In this document: positions 9,420 through 20,014 of the stretch, one piece after another
Layout: each line of letters starts with the position of its first letter
Position numbering within the stretch: position 1 is the stretch's first letter
Assembly: GCA_019648995.1 (NCBI GenBank)
Contig: BLXT01006838.1
Coordinates: forward strand, 301,589-329,538
Length of the DNA: 27,950 bases
Direction of reading: 5' to 3'
Origin: Plakobranchus ocellatus
Lineage: Eukaryota > Mollusca > Gastropoda > Plakobranchidae
Notes under the pieces: generated by a model
What the model was told of the DNA's origin: nothing
Databases searched by the model: none
What the model saw: the letters and a program-made list of their open reading frames with translations, nothing else
Made by a program: the position numbers and the translations under genes

Positions 9420-9910
9420 CGTCTACCCAGAGGATCATTAACACCACAAGCTGATGTGCTCAATTTTATCAATATGAGTGGAAAAAGTAGCCTTGTTCAT
9501 ACCTGCCTAGTTGGGATTATCCAATTTAGTAAACCAAGAGGAAAAAACTCGTAATTCAGATCCAAATTTAGTAAGAGCAAAAATGCAAACTAACTGATAC
9601 TATGGAATTTCTTGTTTTCTCTTTCCCCATGGGCAGCGCATGTTTGCACTAATACTTCTCTCTACATATGTGATCTGTAAATTAAAATTTACAGCTAGGA
9701 TACAGATTGTAGTCCTTACATTTAGTAGAATGACCACAACCGTAAGTGATACTCAGAGTACAAGCCCTCTTCAAGCATTTCAGCAACTCTGGCTCCTTCA
9801 CTGAACAGAGCACAGACTTGCTGTGCTTGAGCCACCAAAATACGTAATGAATCAGGCATTTTTGTATTTTCGTAATCTGGTGCATTTTTAGTAATGATTA
9901 CAAATTTTTC
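9420..9910 (-). pseudogene. Unidentified coding-like sequence, possibly a degraded gene
   Basis: On the minus strand, 9859-9722 reads MPDSLRILVAQAQQVCALF followed by SEGARVAEMLEEGLYSEYHL, then stops. Upstream in the same frame, to about 9910, are KFVIITKNAPDYENTK. Downstream, after a TTTACAG acceptor-like site, a frame gives ITYVERSISANMRCPWGKRK, and near 9510-9425 other frames give NKATFSTHIDKIEHIS and ACGVNDPLGRRR. The residue make-up is protein-like and amphipathic, unlike random AT-rich DNA, but the frames do not join cleanly. It could be a decayed transposon gene, a pseudogene, or exons of the minus-strand gene. I recognise no family. Confidence 0.3.
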
Positions 9911-10299
9911 GTAATGCTAGGAAGGTATGCTTGTTTTACTAAGTTGTATTTGAATAAAAAATCGCATTCAATTCATAAATTTTATTACATTAGGCTAGGC
10001 CTAGTAACAAAGGGCAAGCAAAGTCAATGAATATGTTGAGCGTTATGTAACGTAGTTACTTGAGCAACACGAGGAAAAAAAAAATGGCCATGCTCGTCAC
10101 ACTGTACTCTGCAGCAGCCAAGGCCTTGTTAATATGTGGAGGAAAGTAAATGGCCTTCCCCTGTGTCAGAGGGCATGACACACTCAAATTGTGATGTGAC
10201 ATCACAGCATGATCTAGTGATATGTACTCTCACTAAGATTAAGAATTGATGAGAAGTAAACACCCTGCCTCAGTCTTGATCCAACCACCACAGAGGGAA

Positions 10300-10350
10300 G
10301 TCACAATAACTCCATCTGAACGTTGGCAAGGCTTACATTTGCGGCGCCAG
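10300..10350 (+). other. Possible upstream noncoding exon end, strong donor at 10351
   Basis: GGCGCCAG|GTAAGTACC at 10343-10359 is a near-perfect donor. MZT1's start codon at 11499 is preceded by a plausible acceptor, TTTGCCTCTGGCACTAG, ending at 11489. A leader exon ending at 10350 and spliced to 11490 would therefore be consistent with a 5' untranslated exon of MZT1. The start of such an exon is not visible and no transcript is available. Confidence 0.25.
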
Positions 10351-10369
10351 GTAAGTACCGTGACAAATT

Positions 10370-10545
10370 GATATACCGTCACTCTGTAGAAATTAATGGC
10401 CCCTTAATTGATTTTAATCATTAATCTGTAACAATTAACAGGCCCTTAGCATCAGCTCATTAATTGATACATCATCACTCTGTAGTAATTAATGGCACGT
10501 TAATAAAAATTCATACATTATCACTCTGTAGCTATAAAGGCTACC
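10370..10545. repeat. Minisatellite, about 47-bp unit, about 4 copies
   Basis: TCACTCTGTAG occurs at 10379, 10475 and 10521, with a diverged copy near 10427. Each is followed by an AATTAATGGC/CCTTAAT-like block. Spacing is 46-50 bp. The copies differ clearly, so the array is not recent. Confidence 0.7.
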
Positions 10546-11498
10546 ATCTCTTGAATTTTGAGCACATTCACAAGTTGTGCTCAATTTTGTATTTAGAAAT
10601 CTGGTAGATTGTAGATGTAGGCCTATGTCCTGAATCGAGAACTATTGCTGCTTATTATTTGGCCTATTCTGGTGACTAGTCTGGACATTAAATCCAGTGC
10701 TGCAGAGTTAGCGCTACATACTGTGGATTTAAATCTCGATTTCGGCAATGCCCTGATTAGATGTAGATCTAAGCTAACTATGGCCATGGGCTTAGTCTAG
10801 ATCAGGATCTACAGAAATTTAAACAAAAGAAAACTACAATAACTGGTCTAGATCTAGATCTACATTAACAAAATCGTGGAAAGCACACCAAGATATAGAT
10901 ATCTAGATCCAGCAACCTCGAGGAGGCCTGGTCAAGTCAGCTTTTTTTTGTCGACTTCTCAGTAGATCTACATTTCTTACTGTTTTTATCTTGAGATTTC
11001 CTGCTAGAACATGTTAAAGTGAGTTACTTTCGTTTCTGGTCAAACTTTGAAATTTTTTTGTCTTTACATCTCTATCGATACCGTTTCCGGTACATATAAT
11101 ACCATAGTGGATAAAGTTAGCTTTTTTTTTTCTTTCAATTTTGTTGACGTTTTAACAAATGATATAAAAGTCACTAATTTTCTAGTTTTGGCCTAATTTT
11201 TTTTCCATTTAATATATTTTAATGAAAAGTCAGCCTTCAGGATAAAATGTCTGTGATGCAACTAAAGCTAAATATTATGCATTTATAGTTCTCATCAATA
11301 AATGTAATCTAGCTAGATACCTAAATTCCGATCAATGATTGCTGCCACCTGGACTAGAAAATTCATGCAATATTTTTTTAATGTCTGATAAACATAATGT
11401 TTGTTTTCCTTGGTCAAGTTTTGCTCAATTAATTAGAAAATATAATATTAATATCGTACACAGAAAATGCAGTTTGCCTCTGGCACTAGGGAAGCAAC

Positions 11499-13793
11499 AT
11501 GGCGTCAAATCCAAAACAAACTGCGCCCGTTGCCTCTGAAACTTTGGATCGTAAGTAGATGTGGAAACAAGCTAAATTTTCTTCGCTCAGCATTTATGTG
11601 TTGTCTAAATCCTGTGGGTGTTTATTTTTCTCGAAATCCATAGGAATCATTTGAAAGCCTTAGGAATCCATCGAGAGCCCTTTGGTTGAATCACAAGGAA
11701 GCCTTTGGAATCCCTAGATCTAGATCTAGTGATGGGCAGAGTAAAGGCATATATGCGCTACCCCTTAAGCACTTAAATGCGCCTACTGTTCTTAATTTTC
11801 AAGCTAGATCTATGCTTTAGGCAGTGTTTTCGGCACTGGTGGAGGACTGCGGTCCCTATCAGTTTTCATCCTAAAGTGGATGGCCATTTCGATTTTTTAA
11901 CGCCGATGGGTGTACAAACTACTGCTACTTCGATATGTTTTTTCATGATATTTTTTAAACGGCTGGCTCTATTGTTATGGAAATTAGGAAAAAAAATTAT
12001 TCTCATACCATCAGCTACAAACGAAATGAAGAGGCAACATTTTAGATCTAGATATTAAATCTAGATCTAGACACTGATAACACTTGTTGCCCACCCACTG
12101 ACGTCAAATAATCGAAATGGCCGACTTCCTCAGGTAGGGACCATAGTGCTCCACCAGTGCCATGTTTTCTGTGCGAATCTGTCATGAGGTACGGGCATAC
12201 AATGCGTTAGGCAGGAACATGAGTGCAACAGGGTTGGGCACGTCAGTGCGCCATCCCCCCCTTTACCCCAATAAATATTCAGAAGCTGCTAATTCAAGCA
12301 TATTTTATATTAATTGTTATGTTTTTTTAATGCAGATCATGTTTTTTTGTATATTGATCAAAACCAAAGACGAAAAATCTCCACTTTACATCTAGTGAGC
12401 GTTTTTTCATGTTTCATTGAATACAAGGCAAAGATATGCTGTTTTAATGAATCTTTGATCAAAAGCAAGGACAATGAAATTTCAATGACGCAACTAGTTA
12501 CTATTAATATGTATTATCGATGAAACAAAACTGTAAAGACTCAATATTTGAAGAAAAAAAATGGTATATTGCATGCGCCTTGCATGACATTTAGGCAATT
12601 ATAAATTTACGTTAAGCCCGGTGAGCTACATGAGCAATAGTTTAGGCCTAAGTGGCACCCGAGTACTCTCTTGGCTTTCCCCAACAAATGAGGACGTCCA
12701 CAACACAAAACATCATATTTAAGTAAATCACAATTGTTTTTGCATCTTTGGAAACTGAACTGCCACTCATTTCTTCCATACTTTCAACCTCTCCACTTTT
12801 ATCTGCTGGAACAAAACCATCCTCATCATTCTCTCTCTCTCTCTACACTCATTTTAGCATTTTTTATTCATGCCCCGTTAAATAAAAAAAAAACAATTGT
12901 CTAGCCTTTGTCTTTCTTTTTGTATTATTTCCTTTTCTCCCCTCTCTTTTTTATTCCCATCTTTTCTCATTCTTTTTATCCTGAATGGCTTGCTTCCTCT
13001 CCTATTCTTTGCTTCTTAATAGTTGCCTGTATTCTTTGTCTTTTCTTACAAAATCTGTAATACCCTAGGAGAAAAAAAACAGTTTCAACGCAGCCCCCAT
13101 CAAGCCATATTTGTGACTAATTCTTTAGACATGCACACTAAACAAAAGATGAAAAGAAAGAAATTACTTTTAAATCTTATAATAAGGCATTCTTCATGTT
13201 TTAAAGTATATAATATACTTTTTTCCTCAAAGTAGACGCACCATGTTCCGCCCAAAAACTTGAGAACATGATATGCTCGTCCTATAGCGCACAGTATGCC
13301 CTGTTGCAAAGTAGGTCACATCAATGCGCTAACCCCCCTATATGGATTTATCTGTGTTACAGGTCAATTTGATGTGTTGCTTTGCCTTGAGAAGGCCTTA
13401 TACTATACTTTTAGACTGCTGTTGAGTGCAACCACATGATTAGCTTCGTTCTAACTTACTATTTCCCCCATGTGTCCACGTTCTCATTTCCATGAAAAAA
13501 CAAAAGTAGATTTTCTTACCTCCTTTTCATAACTTAAATAGGACGCTGCCATTTTGAAACTAGCATAAACGAAACCGGAATGAGTGATACTTTTTATAGA
13601 ATTAAAAGTTTGGGCCAATAAAAGCGAAATAATATTGAAACATGAAGGGGTTAGCGCATCAAGTACCTGGCGCACATATGTGCCTTTTTCCATATATTCA
13701 TGTTATAGCTCTATTTCATGTAATTTTTTTACTTTTATTGCTGCTACTTCTGTTACTGCCACCATAATGCCGCTGCTGCTGCTGCTGCTGCTG

Positions 13794-13876
<83 letters not shown>

Positions 13877-16800
13877 ACTACTACTACTTCAACTACCTCT
13901 ATTGCTAGCAGCAGCAGTAGTAAGCTGTAGCAGTAATAGTAGCAGAAGTAGTAGTAGTAAGTAGTCTAGAAGTAGCAGCAGCAGCAATAAAAAGGAAAAA
14001 ATTACATGAAATAGAGCCATAAAATGCATATGCCCACCTCTACACAACATGCCATTTTGGAATAGGCTGTCTTCAGTATTGTCACTAAAGAACCATTTAG
14101 GCTGGTGTTATTTTACCTTCTGAGACAAATTGATGATTTGGTGCGTGTTTTTATAGGTCTACAAAATGGCTTTCGGGGGATTCCAGGGGCTTTCAAGGGA
14201 TTCACAGGGATTTCAAGAAAAACAAACACCAGATCCTGTAGTAACCTTACACATAATTATGGCTTGGGGGAAATCTAGAGACAGGCCCAACGACTTCTAG
14301 ATTTACCTTCATCATCTAGCTGATACAGACAAAATGAAGAAGTTGCACATTAAGTTATAATTAAATCTAGATTACAGATGTATGCTACTTTCACATAATA
14401 TCTCTACAATTGTTCTCTCACCGCCTCCTCATTTTGTCGATAGCTGATGAAGGTAGATTTAAAAGTCGCTGGGCCTGTCCCTGGGTTCTCCCAATAAGGG
14501 ATAATATGATGTTTTTCTCAGTCTAAAGCAAGCATACTTTACTTGTCATCAAGTGCCCATGCAGCCTCAGGATCCCTAAAAAAATAATTTAAGCTGCCTG
14601 TTAAACCTATTTTTGTTTGCACATATGCAACTGAGTGCAGATCCCTAACATTTATAAAGCAGTAGGTAGGTCTAACTGTATTTGAATTTTATTTTGTTCA
14701 TAATAATTTTTTTTGTTTTGCAAGGGGAGTGAATAATGTGAGCTACTTTTTACTTAGTGGCACAAGTTTGCTCTTTAAGTCTAGGTTGCGTCACTATTAA
14801 AAGATGAGAGAGGAAACAAGCATTGATGATTGATGTCTGACCTCTCTTCTGCTCTAAAATAACACTCAACCTGCCACTAGCCAATTCAATTTTAACTCCC
14901 TAAGATTGATCACACAACAGTCGCGAGCACCCCTTCCATCTTGTGGTGCGAGCACCAGGGACCAGAATTTTTAGTACCCAATTCAAGCTTGCAATTGCTG
15001 CAGGATTGGTCTCAAGCCATGCCGTAACCTTTCATTTCCTCTCAAATGAAGTTGTTAAGGAATCAGGCGAGAACTTTTCAAGTTATTGAAAATTAAAGGA
15101 AGTCGATTCTATCGGTCTCTTTGTGACAATTGTTTGACAGATTTATTGGACAACTGACACAACATCAAAAACTTGTGCAACCCCAATTTTTTACACCCCT
15201 TCTTCAAAATATTCATTTCCGAAAAGAAAAAAAAATAACAGATAAATGCTGTTCTGGGTTTTGTTTGGTTTTTTTTTCTTTCCATCATTTTGTACTTATT
15301 CAGATCTGGGTAAGATGTGAAAATGGTGTCAGTATCACCTTAGGAAGTATCTTTTACAATTTTTTGAAAGACCCGAATAAATCCCAATCTCTTGTGCATA
15401 AATTAAAAGGTCATATCTCCAGTGAGTTAAGAGTACATTTCTTGTAGATTACAAGGCACCATAGCATGAGGAAGGATCAATTCAAAATGATGATGATTGT
15501 TATAAATCTTAACTACACCCCCTTTCCAATAATAATTCTGCTATCTTTTCTGATTGTCGCCACAGCTTATGACAAGAATTAAATTGTTTTATCCTTTGTT
15601 GTTCTTATTTTGAGTTATTTAAGCCCTACTTACTGATAAAAAAAAGATAAGAAATAAGAGAAATAAACTAACCTCTGATGGTATGGAATGCAGTTGTAAG
15701 ACCCTTTTTTTTTCTTTCTTTTTTATTTATGTGGTATTGGTTTATTGATGAAGGAGAGTGTTTCGGCAGAATGCTGTGCGGAGCTGCTAGAAAGTAAGAA
15801 ATAAGAAAAAAATTTTAAATGAAATACATAAAAAGCAAGTAAGAGAGAAAGCAGATTGTTGTAATGTTATGTAGAGATATTGGCCAAACATAGCCATGAG
15901 AGAAGTAGATACTTCCCTTAGTTTCTATCCTGTTTAGGGGAGGAAAGGTTGCGTAAGGAAGGAGAAATGAATGAGATACTAAGGCGATATGAAAGGCGGG
16001 GGGGGGGGGGTACAATGATAGAGTTTGAAAGGGAGATCTGGTAAGGGGTATGGTAAGATTGGGAAAGAGGAAGAGAAAAAAAAGAACAAAGGGGAAAGGA
16101 GAAATAATTGGAGAAGGAAAAGAAGATATAGAAGTAGGAGAGAAACAGTCCTAAAAAAAGGTGTTTGGAAAGGGGTTTTAAGTCACTGGCGATGGATCCC
16201 GAGTATGTCTCGTGACCGGTCATTGATCTCTGTGTATGGATCCCGAGACAGTATCAGGATTGTCCTTACGATTTTTTTCTCCACCGGCCTATGCCCGATA
16301 CATTCTCGGTAAGAGTTGTCAACACTTGTCCATTTATTTTGTTTCATGCAAAGTTTGGCGGATGTATGGGTAGAGCTGTTTAAGTTATGAAACTGTTAGC
16401 GGTACCAACCTGACTTTACACTCATAGCTAGGTCTATTGAATTATATTTCGTGATCACAATCACCAAGTCTACATCTCCCAGTAGAACTAACTTGTTTGA
16501 AACTTTTGAAGAAAACTGTGATTCAGAAAGTGAATATTCCGAAACAAATGAGCCTGAATATGGTCCCAGAAGCAAAAAACAATCGAGTCAGATTGGGAAA
16601 GCAATGAAGTTGCCGAATCTAGACCTAGATATAGTTGTACAAAATCTAGATCTAGCATTTAGAAAAAATTTTTTGAAGAGGAACAAATTACACCAATTTT
16701 GAAAAAATCATTAAAAAAAAAGGTATTATAGAGAAAAGTTTGCTTCATGTTTTAATTGAAAGATAATTGTTTGAATATATAAATGTGAACTTTCCATGGC

Positions 16801-19800
16801 AGTTTCTAAATATTGCAAGCCCCTATGATTTTTTGAAAATACCCCTGAAACCCCCAGTCTTCAGCACATGTAAGCCTAACCGACCCCCCCAGTCTCCAGT
16901 GGGGAGAGTCAGAACCGTTCCACCTATCCTATGCCTTCTCCTTACAGGAAGTGGGCCACCTCTCGATTTCTAAGCTTTTTTTAAATTGCTGTTTATGCAC
17001 CTCTAAACAATCTAACTGTATTGCTGTTATTGCTCTTTGTGCTTTAGGGCTTAATATTTCAGTGCTGGTGAATTGTTGTATTATTAGCACATACTACACA
17101 GACTGTTTCAGGACATGCCCAGCCAAGGACATAGGTAGAGAAAGTGTACTGTCCTTATTTTTCCGATGGTAGACGCATTTCCTGTCAATGTGTTTGTTTC
17201 TGGTCTTGCCCAGCCTAGCGGTAACAATTGCTTACTGAATTTTATCATATTTGAGCCTATTTTGGTTGCTAGTGTTCTGAAGAAATGTCTTTTGGTTTTG
17301 TTGTTTCATTGTTCTACTTTACTGTATGTCATGATTTTTTTTTTCTTTTCATTCAGTTATGAAAGAAATGTCTCGTCTTCTCAACACTGGTCTGGATGAG
17401 GAGACTCTGGCTTTATGCCTGCAGCTCTGTGAAAACGGTGTGAACCCTGAAGCGCTGGCCGAGGTCATCAAAGAAATGTGGCGGGAATCAGCACTGATCA
17501 AGGTGGGCAAAATCTTATTGTGTTGCTTAGTTTTTTCTTAGCACATCAAGTATATCAACTCAATCATAAAATGCATTCAGCTAAAACGAAATGGTATAAT
17601 ATAAAATTAATATTTGTATCTCTTGTGCTCTCAGTTCTGCTAGCCTATGTGTGGCTTCACAAGAAAACCTTTCACATGGGCCCAGATTTTTTTTTAAAAT
17701 TGAGATAAGCACAGTTTTGGTCGCTGCAAACATTCCTGAACATTTTGCTCTTTATTTGAAGACTCTATCTTACATAGATTAAAAATATGGTGTTTTAAAG
17801 TCGCCCAGTTAAGGGGACATAGTTTTGAGAAAATAGTTTTTGAAGTTTTATGTAGTTTACAGCTCAAGGAATAGATGGTCAAATTAGTTTTACAGACATG
17901 CATAACACACACACTTTACACCATTGTTTATGTAAACAAGAATCTTAAGAATTTTTTTTGTGAAAATGAACATTTCATTAACAATTTTAACATCAAGGGT
18001 CCATCTTATGTCATTGCACATCACTGACTGTTACACCTCGACCACTTCCTTGTCAAGTTGTAAAGTTAATCTGCCACAGTAACTTCAATATCTAGATCTA
18101 GATCAAATCTATAAATTTAAATACCAATAGAATGTAAAAACCACGCTTTTAAGCTAGATCTAGCTTCCAAACATCAATTACGAAAAACAACGGGGGTAAA
18201 CAAGATCTAGATCTAGGCTGGAGAGAGAGGAGAGACAGAATAAAAGAAAAAGGGACACACAGGCAATCGTTGTATATGGATTTGTATTAAATTATTAACC
18301 TAGAGTAATTTGTTCATCACTGTTACTTCGTTCATCATTTGTGATACATCTTTCATCAAAGTAAACCCTCATATCATAAGCCTTGGAATCAGTGGGTTTA
18401 GGTTTAAAAGATTTGCAGTGTTTGAGTCATTCATTGCGGCCACAATTTTGGGTTGGTCAAGCTTTGATTGAAAGATAAAGGACTGACTGTTGAAAACATA
18501 ATTTTTAACTGTAATAAACTTAAAAGTAATGTTTTCAAAGATAACCACTCAATTATTATAAAAATCTTAAATGTTTTGAAGAACTTATCGTATAAGAAAT
18601 GTAAAATTGTTTGCTAAATCAATCATAGGAATGCAGAGCATTTTGAGTTGGTGGATGTATAAGGTTATCTGATGAAACGGCTGCTCACTCAACCAGATAA
18701 ATTTGTATTCATGGGTAATAGTTAGAATCTCATGGCCAAGCAACTACCATTTAGTTTGTTGTATAGTACATGAACGTTTGCTTTAGTGTAGATCCAGCAA
18801 TGACTGTATGAATCGGACGTTGCGTTTTGGAAATTGGCCTATATTTTTTGGCTTTCACTGCCACAAACCTGAGCAAAGTGACTTACAAAAAAATCTGTAG
18901 TTTAATAAGTTATGATAGGTTACAGAAATTAATAAAACTTGGTGAAATATGAAGATGAATAAATGGAGTTTTTGTTGAAACTAAAGTATGGATTTTGGCC
19001 ATGAATCAGGTAATTGACTTTAAATGGCTCTAACTCAAAACTGCCTGGGTGACATGTAATGGGTATACCTGTGCGAGCGCACATATTACTCAGTTACATG
19101 AAGTTGATAAAGAAAATGGTGATTAAAAAGTCAAAGAAGCAATATTTTAACACTGCTCTCTTATTAAAGTTCTTATCTGCACTTCCCTCTAACCTCTGTA
19201 CTAAATTTACTAAGTGTCATGCACTTGTAAAATTTATAGACCTGCCTGAACAAAATGTTTTTTTCTGTCCTTTGAGTACATGAAAGTGTATAAAGGGAAG
19301 AAAAAAAGAACCATCTAAAAATAATATCAGGAAAAGCATATCAATAATAAGGATATTTTTCTATTGACAAAATAAAAGGAAATAATTAGCACTTATTATA
19401 ATGAGAATGTGCAGAATGTCTAAATAAGCTAGTGTATGTATATTGATATAGGTGGAGTGCACAGTATTTTGAAATGGTTGAAGATTTAAAAATAGATGAT
19501 CTAGTTGGAAATTATAGGGTAGTCAGATTAAAAAATACTTTGTATTATTTTTTTAGTTCATTTGTTAAAATCTCACCCTGCTAGTCCTTAAATGAGAGGT
19601 GCCAGGGAAAGTATATTTGAAGTGCTTTCCTGTCAGTGAGCCCTGCAAGCCTAAATGAAATACATAAGCCTGAGATCACCAAGGTAATAAATATGCTCTT
19701 ACAGGATGATAGTGTAGATTCATAACTTTTTACTATTGGTTACATTTAAAAGCCTCAAAGAATATGGCGACTTATAAGGGAAAAAGTGGAAGTAAATTAC

Positions 19801-20014
19801 AGCATCTTATTTATCAACAACTTAAAGTTTCAACAAATAAATACTCTCTATTAATGTTAAATACACATATAAATATATATGCTGTTTTAAATATATGTAG
19901 CAGGGAAACATTTTGCTTTTACTCTGATATCTTTGTTAATTTTTTGTACTGATGCTTAAATACTGGACTTTTCCCTTGTGTCCTTAGGCTGAAGAAGAAA
20001 GATCCCGAAAGTGA
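11499..20014 (+). CDS. MZT1: Mitotic-spindle organizing protein 1 (MOZART1), three exons
   Basis: MZT1 is a small helical protein that binds the N-terminal regions of gamma-tubulin complex proteins and is needed to recruit and activate the gamma-tubulin ring complex at centrosomes and spindle poles. Coding exons are 11499-11550, 17357-17502 and 19988-20014, giving 74 residues (human 82). Donors are C|GTAAGT at 11551 and AAG|GTGGGC at 17503; acceptors are TTCATTCAG at 17356 and TCCTTAG at 19987; intron phases are 1 and 0. The start has good context (CAACATGG) and an in-frame TAG 12 bases upstream. Residues 14-31 (ETLDLMKEMSRLLNTGLD) align without gaps to human ETMDVLLEISRILNTGLD, and NPEALAEVIKEM aligns to NPEALSSVIKEL. 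The C-terminus AEEERSRK is polar, as in the family. The alanine-rich N-terminal stretch of human MZT1 is replaced by a shorter polar one. I am very sure of the identity. Confidence 0.96.
11607..11695 (+). repeat. Dispersed repeat, inverted partner at 14163-14243
   Basis: GGGTGTTTATTTTTCTCGAA and the following block of GGAATCC/GAAAGCC motifs match, in reverse complement, the sequence at 14163-14243 (GGTGTTTGTTTTTCTTGAA and the same GAATCC/GAAAGCC pattern). Within each copy GGAATCC-type heptamers also recur at about 20-25 bp. Confidence 0.6.
11714..11729. repeat. TAGATC palindrome cluster
   Basis: CTAGATCTAGATCTAG is a perfect 16-bp self-complementary sequence. Similar runs of the hexamer TAGATC occur at about 10849-10862, 12044-12070, 16650-16660, 18090-18100 and 18203-18214, with single or broken copies elsewhere. 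They are short, dispersed, and not part of one array. Confidence 0.85.
11832..12161. mobile_element. MITE with about 85-bp inverted repeats and 8-bp target duplication
   Basis: The left end starts GGCACTGGTGGAGGACTGCG. The right end, read on the complement from 12161, starts GGCACTGGTGGAGCACTATG. The arms stay similar for about 85 bp, including GGCCATTTCGATT in both. The flanks are GTGTTTTC (11824-11831) and ATGTTTTC (12162-12169), a 7-of-8 match fitting an 8-bp target duplication as made by hAT or Merlin-type transposases. There is no coding capacity. A TAGATC cluster sits near the right arm. Confidence 0.7.
12159..12265 (+). repeat. Dispersed repeat of about 100 bp (copies at 13251 and, inverted, 13647)
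   Basis: GTCAGTGCGCCATCCCCCC here corresponds to ATCAATGCGCTAACCCCCC at 13320-13338, and weaker similarity extends about 100 bp upstream in both. A shorter inverted copy, GGGGTTAGCGCATCAAGTAC, lies at 13647-13666. The copies are diverged and I cannot assign them to a family. Confidence 0.45.
13706..14020. repeat. Foldback with CTG/CTA microsatellite core
   Basis: The left flank CTCTATTTCATGTAATTTTT (13710-13729) followed by ATTGCTGCTACTTCT is matched on the complement of 13971-14017 (GGCTCTATTTCATGTAATTT, then ATTGCTGCTGCTGCTACTTCT). Between them, 13771-13889 is an almost pure (CTG)n(CTA)n(CTG)n(CTA)n tract. The following 70 bases are rich in CAG/TAG, its complement. The whole is an imperfect palindrome of about 310 bp able to form a long hairpin as DNA or RNA. 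It sits in MZT1 intron 1. Confidence 0.8.
14163..14243 (-). repeat. Inverted partner of the 11607-11695 repeat
   Basis: The sequence around GGCTTTCGGGGGATTCCAGG is the reverse-complement homologue of 11607-11695. The copies are about 2.5 kb apart and face each other. They might be ends of one larger decayed element or two independent insertions. Confidence 0.55.
14263..14494. mobile_element. MITE with about 75-bp inverted repeats
   Basis: The left arm GACAGGCCCAACGACTTCTA (14279-14298), followed by ACCTTCATCATCTAGC and GACAAAATGA, matches the complement of the right arm, GACAGGCCCAGCGACTTTTA, ACCTTCATCAGCTA and GACAAAATGA. The arms span about 14263-14345 and 14421-14494 with a loop of about 75 bp. 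I could not fix a target duplication. No coding capacity is present. Confidence 0.7.
16451..16702 (+). other. Short unrecognised open frame in MZT1 intron 1
   Basis: The frame encodes 83 residues with an acidic patch (CDSESEYSETNEPEYG) followed by a basic one (RSKKQ). The later part (LDLDIVVQNLDL) is a by-product of TAGATC repeats. A CTCCCAG acceptor-like site lies just upstream at about 16482. It may be a scrap of a mobile-element protein or chance. I do not claim it as a gene. Confidence 0.2.
17503..19987 (+). other. MZT1: MZT1 intron 2 (2485 nt)
   Basis: This phase-0 intron is AT-rich. It contains TAGATC clusters at about 18090-18100 and 18203-18214 and a perfect 16-bp palindrome AAGCTAGATCTAGCTT at 18151-18166. 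No other gene or element is recognised in it. Confidence 0.9.

Larger units (their letters stand above)
11551..17356 (+). other. MZT1: MZT1 intron 1 (5806 nt), repeat-rich
   Basis: This intron separates residues 17 and 18 of a 74-residue protein. It contains two MITEs, a CTG/CTA foldback, several inverted or dispersed repeats, TAGATC palindromes, a C/T-rich stretch (about 12770-13020), an A/G-rich stretch (about 15950-16170) and a short run of 13 G near 15998-16010. No other gene inside it can be supported. Apart from the listed repeats, 14500-15950 holds nothing I recognise. Confidence 0.9.

Noticed and set aside
13584-13964. 126-codon + strand open frame with a long poly-leucine run
   Set aside because: The leucines are simply CTG/CTA microsatellite units read in frame; there is no protein signal outside the repeat.
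16025-16312. 95-codon + strand open frame rich in Lys, Arg and Glu
   Set aside because: It is produced by an A/G-rich low-complexity tract and resembles no domain.
16190-16320. GC-richer patch with two ATGGATCCCGAG copies
   Set aside because: Two short repeats only; I could not link them to an element or a gene.
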